Shown here piece after piece: positions 25,887 to 32,548 of a DNA stretch of 64,000 nucleotides. Each line of letters opens with the position of its first letter. Position 1 is the first letter of the stretch. Under the pieces are notes generated by a model, which did no database searches, was not told the DNA's origin, and was given only the letters and a program-made list of their open reading frames with translations. The DNA comes from Streptomyces sp. NRRL WC-3626 (GTDB taxonomy: Bacteria > Actinomycetota > Actinomycetes > Streptomycetales > Streptomycetaceae): assembly GCF_000718785.1 (NCBI RefSeq), contig NZ_JOCA01000002.1:248001-312000 (forward strand), written 5' to 3'. Both the position numbers and the translations under genes were made by a program.

Positions 25887-26043
25887 ACCGTTTCCCCTGA
25901 TGTTCCAGGCTTCCGCTAACGCTCCAGCCGTGGAACAGCGAGGACGACGGCAAGAAAGCAAAGGGCATAAGGGAACCTGATAACACGTGTCCTGCGGACC
26001 CTCGCTCCGCTCGGCCTCTCCGCTGCGCTCCGAGGACGTGTTA

Positions 26044-26058
26044 GTCGGCATAGCCGAC
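26044..26058. repeat. Dispersed palindrome GTCGGCATAGCCGAC (copy 1)
   Basis: Perfect odd-length dyad. The identical 15-mer recurs at 43085-43099 in another intergenic region. Confidence 0.55.
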
Positions 26059-26166
26059 GGGTTCCACCGCTCGCTTCGCTCGCCGGTCCGTCGGTCGCTG
26101 GCGCTCCCTCCGGCTATGCCCAGCGCTGCGCTTGAGAGAGGAAGCCCCACCACTGCCCCGCTGCAG

Positions 26167-26175
26167 TTGTCCACA
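26167..26175 (+). promoter_or_regulatory. DnaA box
   Basis: TTGTCCACA, second exact Streptomyces-type box, 569 bp from the first and in the same orientation. Confidence 0.55.
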
Positions 26176-26462
26176 GATGTGGTCTCGACGACGGCAGCAA
26201 AGGGTGCAGCAGTGGTGGATCGCCTGGCGCTGCGCGCCTGGCTCAGGCGAGAAGTGACGACCCGTGCGACGGCTCGCCACGCGATCCATCCAGGAGCAGA
26301 TCACGCCATCGAGATCTTCCGGGTCGTCAGCCAGCAAAGCTGGCACGGGGCTGGGTCGAACATCGAGATCACACGGACCCACCGGGGTCCGCACTCGATG
26401 GTCGCCACCCGCACCCGAGTTCACGAAGAGGCGCCACCAGGACGCAGTCTCAGCCCGAAATC

Positions 26463-26744
26463 TTGCCCTACGACACCGGAGCCCGCCGCGAGCCGAAGTT
26501 GTGGCAACCGAACAGCGAAGCCGTCGCCGAGGTGATGCGCTCCGGCGAAGCCGGGGGCATCGGCAACGTCGACTTCACCAACGGCGAGAACGGCACGGTC
26601 GTCACCGTGCACGCCTCCCGCAGCGATGACCGGATGTACACCGTCCACCTCACGCCGATGTGTGATGACGATCAGATCCGCGTCGAGCTCCACCGGGAGA
26701 AGGACCTGGCCGTCATCGAACCCGGTACCAGCCGGCCGGTATGA
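26463..26744 (+). CDS. Hypothetical protein, 93 aa, 5' end uncertain
   Basis: The frame is good from about 26463 (a TTG) to the TGA at 26744: LWQPNSEAVAEVMRSGE, then NGTVVTVHASRSDDR and DDQIRVELHREKDLAV. No RBS precedes the TTG. A protein-like stretch in another frame upstream (to about 26450) suggests that the true 5' part may be separated by an indel. Function unknown. Confidence 0.5.
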   Translation: MPYDTGARREPKLWQPNSEAVAEVMRSGEAGGIGNVDFTNGENGTVVTVHASRSDDRMYTVHLTPMCDDDQIRVELHREKDLAVIEPGTSRPV

Positions 26745-26841
26745 GCCAGCGACATGCAGGCCGCCGCCTGTCCAGACATCGTGGCCACAGCTCTCGACTC
26801 CGGCTGTGGAGACCTCCGAGTCACAAGGAGAGGAGACTCGA

Positions 26842-27336
26842 ATGATTGCTGAAATGATTCCAGAATCGTTCTCGCACGTCGTCCTCGTCACCGGTTCCCG
26901 CAGCTGGAACGACGAGAAGAGCATGCGTGAGACGTTCAACGACGCCTGGCGCGACTGGGGTCCCAAGAACGTCACCCGGCCGGTACTCATCTCGGGACAT
27001 TGCGCCGAGGGTGCCGACGCCATGGCCGAGCGCCTGTGGCGGGCCGCCGGCTTCGAGATCCGCACTTTCCCCGCCGCCTGGTCGGCTCATGGGAAGCGGG
27101 CCGGCTTCCAGCGCAACCAGGAGATGGTCGACGCCGCCCAGGTCTTCCGCGGTGCCGGGGCTCAGGTGCTGTGCACGGCCTTCCTTGACCTCTGCCGGAA
27201 GCCCGGATGCCCGCAGCGAGGCCGGGAGCAGCTCATGCCGCATACGCCGGGGCACTTCTCGCACGGCGCCATCCATTGCAGGGCTCGCGCGCGAGCTGCG
27301 GGGATCATGACGACCAACGTGATCCATCCGTTCTGA
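26842..27336 (+). CDS. SLOG-family (DUF2493/YspA-like) protein
   Basis: 164 aa, ATG with AAGGAGAGGAGAC upstream. VVLVTGSRSWNDEKSM at the start, LISGHCAEGADAMAERLW and AHGKRAGFQRNQEMVD are characteristic of the DUF2493 branch of the SLOG/Rossmann fold, often found on phages and plasmids and proposed to bind nucleotide-derived ligands. It has a Cys-containing C-terminal extension. A bidirectional terminator follows. Confidence 0.75.
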   Translation: MIAEMIPESFSHVVLVTGSRSWNDEKSMRETFNDAWRDWGPKNVTRPVLISGHCAEGADAMAERLWRAAGFEIRTFPAAWSAHGKRAGFQRNQEMVDAAQVFRGAGAQVLCTAFLDLCRKPGCPQRGREQLMPHTPGHFSHGAIHCRARARAAGIMTTNVIHPF

Positions 27337-27344
27337 GGACACGC

Positions 27345-27376
27345 GAAGGGCCCCGCAGCACACTGCAGGGCCCTTC
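27345..27376. terminator. Bidirectional terminator between convergent genes
   Basis: GAAGGGCCC (27345-27353) pairs with GGGCCCTTC (27368-27376), with an inner GC/GC extension. It lies between the stop of the SLOG gene and the stop of the convergent lsr2. Confidence 0.75.
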
Positions 27377-27424
27377 AGGGACGAATGGGAAAAGTCGGCC
27401 GGGAGGCGAACACCAGGCTCAGCG

Positions 27425-27763
27425 CTACTTGCTCCGATCGATGCCGTGCGCCTCGTCGTAGGCCTTCATGACCTTCTTCGGGATGCGCCCCCGCTCCGCG
27501 AACTCGTAGCCCTCCTTCTTGGCCCACTCACGGATCTTGTCGCGCTCCTCGGCAGTCGTCTCGGGTACGACTCGCTTCTTGACTGGCGCCGCCTTCCCGG
27601 CTTTCCGGCCGACCTTCAGGTATGGCTTCAGCGCCTCCTCAAGCTTCTTCTGTTCCTCAGCTGTGAGGTCGACTTCGTACCAGGTGTCACCCAGGCCGAA
27701 GGTCGCCGTAGCCGCATCCGGCTTACCACTGAGATCTGACTCGACAATGCTTCGAATGGCCAT
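27425..27763 (-). CDS. lsr2: Lsr2-family nucleoid-associated protein
   Basis: 112 aa from the ATG at 27763. The N-terminal dimerisation domain (IVESDLSGKPDAAT, FGLGDTWYEVDLTAEE, KKLEEALKPYL), a basic Lys-rich linker and the C-terminal AT-rich minor-groove binding domain (REWAKKEGYEFAERGRIPKK, with RGR as the AT-hook-like motif) are all present. Lsr2 is an H-NS-like silencer of foreign DNA; element-borne copies often regulate their own carrier. Its upstream region is among the most AT-rich parts of the window, which suits autoregulation. The divergent neighbour is the RecJ-like gene. Confidence 0.9.
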   Translation of the reverse strand: MAIRSIVESDLSGKPDAATATFGLGDTWYEVDLTAEEQKKLEEALKPYLKVGRKAGKAAPVKKRVVPETTAEERDKIREWAKKEGYEFAERGRIPKKVMKAYDEAHGIDRSK

Positions 27764-27969
27764 ACCGGCGAGAGTAGCTGATGCGCAAGGACCTTGGAAA
27801 GTCTGTCGAAGCCATTCGAGATAAGAGTGCCATTCGGAGCCCAAATGGGACTCGAAGGCACTGCTGAATTGGCAGAAAAGGTAAATGAAACTGCTAAAAT
27901 CACAGCAATGCGGGGGGTGTCACGTACCCCGTTCTCCACCGACCAACAACCTCGATGAGAGGTCCCACC
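27764..27969. promoter_or_regulatory. AT-rich divergent promoter region between lsr2 and the RecJ-like gene
   Basis: A 206-bp divergent intergenic region. The core (about 27850-27912) contains AATTGGCAGAAAAGGTAAAT and AAACTGCTAAAATCACAG and is far more AT-rich than its surroundings, a plausible Lsr2 target. Exact -35/-10 boxes are not assigned. Confidence 0.45.
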
Positions 27970-29823
27970 ATGTCCACACTCCATACCGTCGACGACCATG
28001 CGCTCACCGACGAGGACACCGACCTCTTCGAGCTGCTGTGCCAGCGCAGGGGGTGGTCGGATCAGTACCTGAAGGAGATCGAGTCCACCGAGCACGACGA
28101 GCTCCTGGACCTGGCCGAAATGGTCGAGGCCCTTCATGGCGCCCGGACCACGGGCAAGAAGATCACCATCGCCCCCGACTTCGACATGGACGGCATCTCC
28201 TCCGGCGTCCTCGGCTACGCCGGCCTGTCCGAGCTCGGCTTCGACGTCGAGCTGCACCTGCCCGACTACCGCCGCGGTCACGAGCTCGCGCCCGAGGACA
28301 TCGCCGAGATCCACGCGAAGTGGCCCGACACCCGGGTCCTGCTCACCTGCGACGGGGGAGTGAACTCCCACCGCGGTATCGCCGCCGCGCGTGCCCTGGG
28401 TTGGACGACGCTGGTGACCGATCACCACGAGGAGCTCGCGCCGGGCTCGACCGCGGACATCACCGTCGACCCGTGCCGGATCGACGAGACCTACGCCCAC
28501 ACCGGGATCTGCGGTGCCCACGTGCTCTACCAGGTGATCGAGGCCTACACCCGCGTGCACCGGCCCGAGAAGCTCTGGGAGATCCACCTGCTGCGCCTGT
28601 TCGCCGGCCTGGGCACCGTCTCCGACGTCATGCCCGTGCTGTACGAGAACCGTCAGCTGGTGCGTGATGCGATCTCGATCGCCCGTCTGCTGCGCGTCGC
28701 CGCGCCGAAGACGATCCCCAATCCCTGGGGTGGGTTCGACGCTGACCCGGATGCCATCGACGTCGAGCAGTCGATCCTGATGCAGCTGCTGCGCACCGAG
28801 CCACATCATCCGGTCTTCCTCCGGGCCTTCGAGGGCTTCGCGATCGTGCTCAAGGCCTTCGCGCAGATCGGCAAGATCCGAGACGTCGACGACCTCGACG
28901 AGGGCTTCTTCGGCTTCTACCTCGCCCCGGCGATGAACAGCCCGCGCCGCACGGGGGCCTCGCTTGAGCCGTGCTTCGCGGTGTTCACGGCCGCCGGTGC
29001 TGACGTCAAGCTCAAGGTCGCCCACCAGGTGATCGAGAGCAACGATCTGCGCAAGCAGCTGGTCATCGAGCACATGGAAGAACTCACCACCGGGGACCAG
29101 CCGTTGGCCCCGTGGGTGTACTTCTCGGACGCCTACCCGGGCATGTACGGGCTGTTGGCCAACCGGATGATGGAGCTCAACGGCCACCCGATCGTCGTCG
29201 TCAACCGGCCCGCCGGCCCCGACGATTTCGTCAGCGGCTCCGGTCGCGCGCCGGGGTGGTTCGACATCATCACCAGCCTGGAGCCGCACGACGGTCTCAG
29301 CGCCATCGGGCACCAGCAGGCCTGCGGCGTCCGCATCGCGAAGGCCGAGAAGCTCGGTGACCTCGTCGCCGTGCTGCAGGAGGCCACCCAGGTCGCCCTG
29401 CTCGCCGTCAGCACCGACGGACCGAGCGGTGATCTGGTACTCGGCCCGGACGCCGACTGCGACGCCGGCCTCGAGGATCTGCAGCCGCTGTTCGAGCTGG
29501 TGCGCCGGACCGAGGGGCTCAAGCCCTTCGGGCACGGCTTCACCGCTCCTGTCGTCGAGATCGCGATCGAGCCCCTGGGGCTGCGCGTGGACCGGATCGG
29601 ATCCGAATCGCAGCACCTGCGTCTGGTCACCCGGTCCGGCCTGTCCTGCCTGTGGTGGAACGTCGCCGAGGAGAAGTTCGACGTGCTCCGGGGCTTCGTG
29701 CAGCGCGCCAGCCGCACCGAGCTCGGGACGCTGCGCTTCACGGCGACGCTGCAGCTGAACACCTTCCGCGGCGACACCCGCGTGCAGGCCGTCATCAACG
29801 AACAGATCATCACGGCTGCTTGA
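27970..29823 (+). CDS. RecJ-like DHH-family single-strand DNA exonuclease
   Basis: 617 aa. DHH-family motifs: DFDMDG (residues 70-75, metal site), TCDGGVNS (D128) and DHH (151-153). The long C-terminal half has no further motif I can name. DHH/RecJ enzymes degrade ssDNA 5'-3' in recombination and repair. This one is longer than a bare DHH core and probably serves the element's own replication/repair set (SSB, PolB, VRR-NUC, RarA). The ATG at 27970 is preferred over the one at 27955 because GAGAGG lies 8 bp before it. Confidence 0.8.
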   Translation: MSTLHTVDDHALTDEDTDLFELLCQRRGWSDQYLKEIESTEHDELLDLAEMVEALHGARTTGKKITIAPDFDMDGISSGVLGYAGLSELGFDVELHLPDYRRGHELAPEDIAEIHAKWPDTRVLLTCDGGVNSHRGIAAARALGWTTLVTDHHEELAPGSTADITVDPCRIDETYAHTGICGAHVLYQVIEAYTRVHRPEKLWEIHLLRLFAGLGTVSDVMPVLYENRQLVRDAISIARLLRVAAPKTIPNPWGGFDADPDAIDVEQSILMQLLRTEPHHPVFLRAFEGFAIVLKAFAQIGKIRDVDDLDEGFFGFYLAPAMNSPRRTGASLEPCFAVFTAAGADVKLKVAHQVIESNDLRKQLVIEHMEELTTGDQPLAPWVYFSDAYPGMYGLLANRMMELNGHPIVVVNRPAGPDDFVSGSGRAPGWFDIITSLEPHDGLSAIGHQQACGVRIAKAEKLGDLVAVLQEATQVALLAVSTDGPSGDLVLGPDADCDAGLEDLQPLFELVRRTEGLKPFGHGFTAPVVEIAIEPLGLRVDRIGSESQHLRLVTRSGLSCLWWNVAEEKFDVLRGFVQRASRTELGTLRFTATLQLNTFRGDTRVQAVINEQIITAA

Positions 29824-29843
29824 GCCCCGTAGAGGAGGAGACC

Positions 29844-30647
29844 TTGACGACTTCACCGATCACCTCGCGTCTGATCGGCATCGGGTGGTGCGTCCTCGTG
29901 CCGTTCGTCGCCGTCGCGGTCTACCTCGTCCTCGGCACCGTCGCAGTCCTCCTCATCGGAGAGCCGATCGTTGCGACCGCCGTCCTGGGCATGCTTGTTG
30001 TCGTCCTGGTCGGTTCGGTGAGGATCCAGCGGCCCCGGTGGCTCGCGCATGCGTCGGCCCCGCGGCCGAGGCCGGAGATCCCACGCTTCGGGTGGCCCGT
30101 CCTCGGCTGCGCGGTCCTGGCCTTCCTCGCCGGCCAGTCGCTGGCCTTGTGGATCTACGTCACGGCCGGGTCCGCCGGCTTCGACGCGTCGAACCAGACG
30201 AGGCACGCGGCCGGAGCTGTGGCAACTCTTCTGCTCACCCTGGTCGCGGCTCCCGTGGGGGAGGAGGCCCTGTTCCGAGGGCTGATCTACCCGTTGCTGC
30301 GCAAGCGGGTGGGCATCCTCGCCTCCACGCTGGTCACCGCCGTGGTGTTCGGCCTGCTGCACGGCAACGCCGTGCAGTTCGCCTCGACCCTGCCACTGGC
30401 GGTGCTCCTGGCCCTGGTCTACGAACGCACGCGCGTGCTGTGGCCCTGCGTGCTCCTGCACCTGGGCTTCAACCTCGCTGCCGCCCTTGTCCCGGCACAG
30501 GCGTTCGGCGCTCTGGCGAACCCCGTCTCCGCGGTGTTCCTGTGCCTGGCCTTCGCTGGTTGTGCCTTGGGGCTCTACCGGCGGGTCGCCGGCGGGACTG
30601 CGACTGGCGCAGTCCGGGGCGCGGGAGGCGAGTCCGCGATGCAGTGA
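29844..30647 (+). CDS. CPBP-family intramembrane protease (CAAX/Abi)
   Basis: 267 aa from a TTG preceded by AGAGGAGGAG. Several hydrophobic helices. Catalytic motifs GEEALFRG (EExxxR, residues about 139-146), FGLLHGN (His) and LLHLGFNLAAA (HxxxN) are intact. CPBP proteases include bacteriocin-immunity and phage-abortive proteins; the substrate here is unknown. It follows recJ by 20 bp, so the two are probably co-transcribed. Confidence 0.8.
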   Translation: MTTSPITSRLIGIGWCVLVPFVAVAVYLVLGTVAVLLIGEPIVATAVLGMLVVVLVGSVRIQRPRWLAHASAPRPRPEIPRFGWPVLGCAVLAFLAGQSLALWIYVTAGSAGFDASNQTRHAAGAVATLLLTLVAAPVGEEALFRGLIYPLLRKRVGILASTLVTAVVFGLLHGNAVQFASTLPLAVLLALVYERTRVLWPCVLLHLGFNLAAALVPAQAFGALANPVSAVFLCLAFAGCALGLYRRVAGGTATGAVRGAGGESAMQ

Positions 30648-30680
30648 GCGGGGTGACTCAGCCTCTTCTGAAACACGATG

Positions 30681-30737
30681 GTGCCCTCCGTGCGGGACCT
30701 GGCGGCCTTTCAGCCGCCGGTCCTTCGTGCGGAGGGC
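30681..30737 (+). terminator. Long hairpin after the CPBP gene
   Basis: TGCCCTCCG (30681-30689) pairs with CGGAGGGCA (30729-30737), with an inner GACC..GGCGGC / GCCGCC..GGTC stem. No T-tract. A probable terminator of the RecJ-CPBP transcript. Confidence 0.6.
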
Positions 30738-30776
30738 ATGCTCGTGGTGACCGGGGTGATCCGGTCACCGGGGGTG

Positions 30777-30800
30777 TGACTGAAAGTATCTATTCAGTCA
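30777..30800. promoter_or_regulatory. Inverted-repeat operator upstream of the 130-aa gene
   Basis: TGACTGAA (30777-30784) and TTCAGTCA (30793-30800) form a perfect 8-bp dyad around the AT-rich spacer AGTATCTA. It ends 29 bp before the ATG, so a bound protein would cover the likely promoter region. Confidence 0.55.
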
Positions 30801-30829
30801 TACTCATCAGGAGAGGAGAGGATCTCGTC

Positions 30830-31222
30830 ATGGCTATCGTCAGCACCTGTACGTACGACTCACGAGGAAAGCTCGTCCGTCCCGACGCGCTCGACATCAG
30901 CCGTGCGAAGATCCGTCTGGACCTCGACACTGGTGAGAAGCCCACCTTCGAGCACGGTCACACACATGTCTTCGTCGTCTCCGACATGGGCGTCACGGCC
31001 GAACAGGCCCGTGAGCGCGTGAACTCTAGGCTGCGCCGGTTCTTCGATCGCGCTGAGGCCGTTCGCGGCTTCCGCAAGATCACGATGGAGAAGAGCCAGA
31101 GCACGAACCGGCTCAACCTCAACACCACGATTTCCTACGAGATCCTCTACGTCGTCGAAGCAGACGAGCGATCCCGTAGCCGCAGTCCCGAGTCCTCCAA
31201 TGCGGGATACCAGCGAGGCTGA
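30830..31222 (+). CDS. Hypothetical protein, 130 aa
   Basis: ATG after AGGAGAGGAGAGG. Soluble, with beta strands, a basic helix (SRLRRFFDRAEAVRGFRK) and a Ser/Arg-rich tail. No family recognised. Controlled by its own promoter with an inverted repeat, and followed by a strong terminator. Confidence 0.65.
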   Translation: MAIVSTCTYDSRGKLVRPDALDISRAKIRLDLDTGEKPTFEHGHTHVFVVSDMGVTAEQARERVNSRLRRFFDRAEAVRGFRKITMEKSQSTNRLNLNTTISYEILYVVEADERSRSRSPESSNAGYQRG

Positions 31223-31284
31223 AGGCTGGTCACCCCTGGGAGATTCGCGCCATCCACGCCTCGCACTCATCAGCACCATGCAAA

Positions 31285-31334
31285 GAGGCCGGAGAGCTCC
31301 CTTCCCACGGGGATGCTCTCCGGCCTCTCTGTTT
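31285..31334 (+). terminator. Strong terminator
   Basis: GAGGCCGGAGAGC (31285-31297) pairs perfectly (13 bp) with GCTCTCCGGCCTC (31315-31327), followed by TCTGTTT. It isolates the origin-like region from upstream transcription. Confidence 0.85.
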
Positions 31335-31642
31335 CCACGTTCCAGTGCAACATTGATCACCTGGCGTCAACGATAGCAGCTAACGTGTATCACTCGCAAT
31401 GAGCAGCGAATGCCAGTCAAATGCTCCCTCGCTTCCAGTGGGGCCTCATGGATGAACGGCTCGGACAGAGTTCTGACTCGCGCTCGGAGGACGCGTAAGG
31501 AGCCTTTTGTGAGCCTCAGGACGCCGAGGATGTCCAGTCCCGCTGAGGCTCGGCCGCGCCGCCTGGGAGCCGCACGGCGGCTCGGAGTGGAAGTCCGCCT
31601 CGACTTGGTCGCCAGGGGGCTGGGCGCATCGAGCTGCCAGCT

Positions 31643-32072
31643 GTACCACGAGACGTGGTACACACCCGAAAGCAGCGTCTGACCTGGGAAAACACCTGGA
31701 CCGCAAGGCTCTTTCTCGCATCGGATGTACCACATAGGAGCGCCGACGTGGTACGACGTTTTACCTGGTCGCCCAGCATTTCCCGTCGATGTACCACGAG
31801 TACCACGCTTTTTTGACCGTTTACACAGGGGACGCGTTCGGGAGCGGTCCAGGCGGCTCCAGCCCCAGCTCGCCAGTCTGCTCTCTTATCCCCCCTGCGC
31901 GTGTATCTAGTCTCTATTTCCTGGTACAAGTGGTACGGGGGGTATATAAACACCTCCTGACCTGGGCAAACACCTGTACCACGTAGAAAGGGCCACGTGG
32001 TACACCTTGCTCTTGAACTCCCGGAATTCTCGCTCTGACCTGGGGGAACAGGTGTACCACGTCAAGTGGTAC
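31643..32072. repeat. Iteron array, 11 exact GTACCAC/GTGGTAC sites: candidate replication origin
   Basis: Sites start at 31643, 31655(-), 31727, 31748(-), 31791, 31800, 31930(-), 31976, 31997(-), 32054 and 32066(-). Two of them form identical palindromes TGTACCAC-N5-GTGGTACA at 31642-31662 and 32053-32073, the two ends of the array. A second motif, (T/C)CTGACCTGGG, occurs at 31678, 31956 and 32034, each followed within a few bases by AACA(C/G)CTG or similar. An unusually AT-rich stretch, GGGTATATAAACACC, lies inside at 31939-31953. No gene is visible in 31335-32548. The array is 0.48 kb upstream of the primase-helicase gene. Confidence 0.75.
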
Positions 32073-32521
32073 ACGCTCGTTTACCCCTAGAGGGTATGCG
32101 GGCGTGCGGCTCTCGGGATCCTCCTGGAGAGCGTCCGGTCGATGCTCTGGTGGCAGCTGGCTCGACCGGTCAGAAGAACTCCTCCGAACCTCGACCGCGG
32201 GCCGGGCGGCTCACGCCGCCCGCGGGTGCGTGGTCGAGCACGAGAAGCCAGAGCCTCCGTGGGGCATGCGCCCGACGAGTCGCTGGTTCTATGTCCCACC
32301 CAGGCGCGCGACGCGTGTGGCGTGGCCGTGGCGGTCGCGCTCTCTCCAGTCCCTGTCGGTGGCCCTTTGGGCCTCCATTAGCCACCATTCGCGGCATCAG
32401 TCGACTCTCTTGTTGGATGGTGGCTCAATCGTTGAAAAAGGGCACTCGGATGACGTAGGGTCAAGATCACGTTTCGTTCGATTACGAGTCCAATCGGCTT
32501 CCCACTCATCGCCGGCAGGAA
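32073..32521. other. Non-coding stretch between the iteron array and the primase gene
   Basis: No convincing gene on either strand. Base composition rises back to about 65% G+C after 32100. It may contain the promoter of the primase-helicase operon; GTTGAAAAAG at 32430 is a possible -35-like element, without a clear -10. Confidence 0.4.
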
Positions 32522-32537
32522 CTCGATCATGATCGAG
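32522..32537. promoter_or_regulatory. Perfect palindrome at the primase ribosome-binding region
   Basis: CTCGATCATGATCGAG, a 16-bp perfect dyad. It ends 11 bp before the ATG and overlaps the likely RBS (GAGAAAGCAGC), so a bound repressor or an RNA hairpin could block translation or transcription. Confidence 0.5.
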
Positions 32538-32548
32538 AAAGCAGCAAC

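Larger units (their letters stand above)
24940..26462. other. Gene-free 1.5 kb, candidate replication origin (oriV-like)
   Basis: No open frame here has an RBS or protein-like sequence that I can support. It contains two DnaA boxes, five GGGTACGG repeats, a 12-bp inverted repeat (25831-25842 with 25863-25874), the palindrome GTCGGCATAGCCGAC at 26044-26058, and a larger imperfect dyad (GGCATAGCCG at 26047 with CGGCTATGCC further on). A weak frame (HAIEIFRVVSQQSW and onward) near 26300-26440 might be a broken 5' part of the next gene. The location next to parMRC fits a replication/maintenance locus. Confidence 0.5.

Noticed and set aside
27628..29856. 742-codon minus-strand ORF opposite the RecJ-like gene
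   Set aside because: Antisense shadow; the plus strand has the DHH motifs and RBS.
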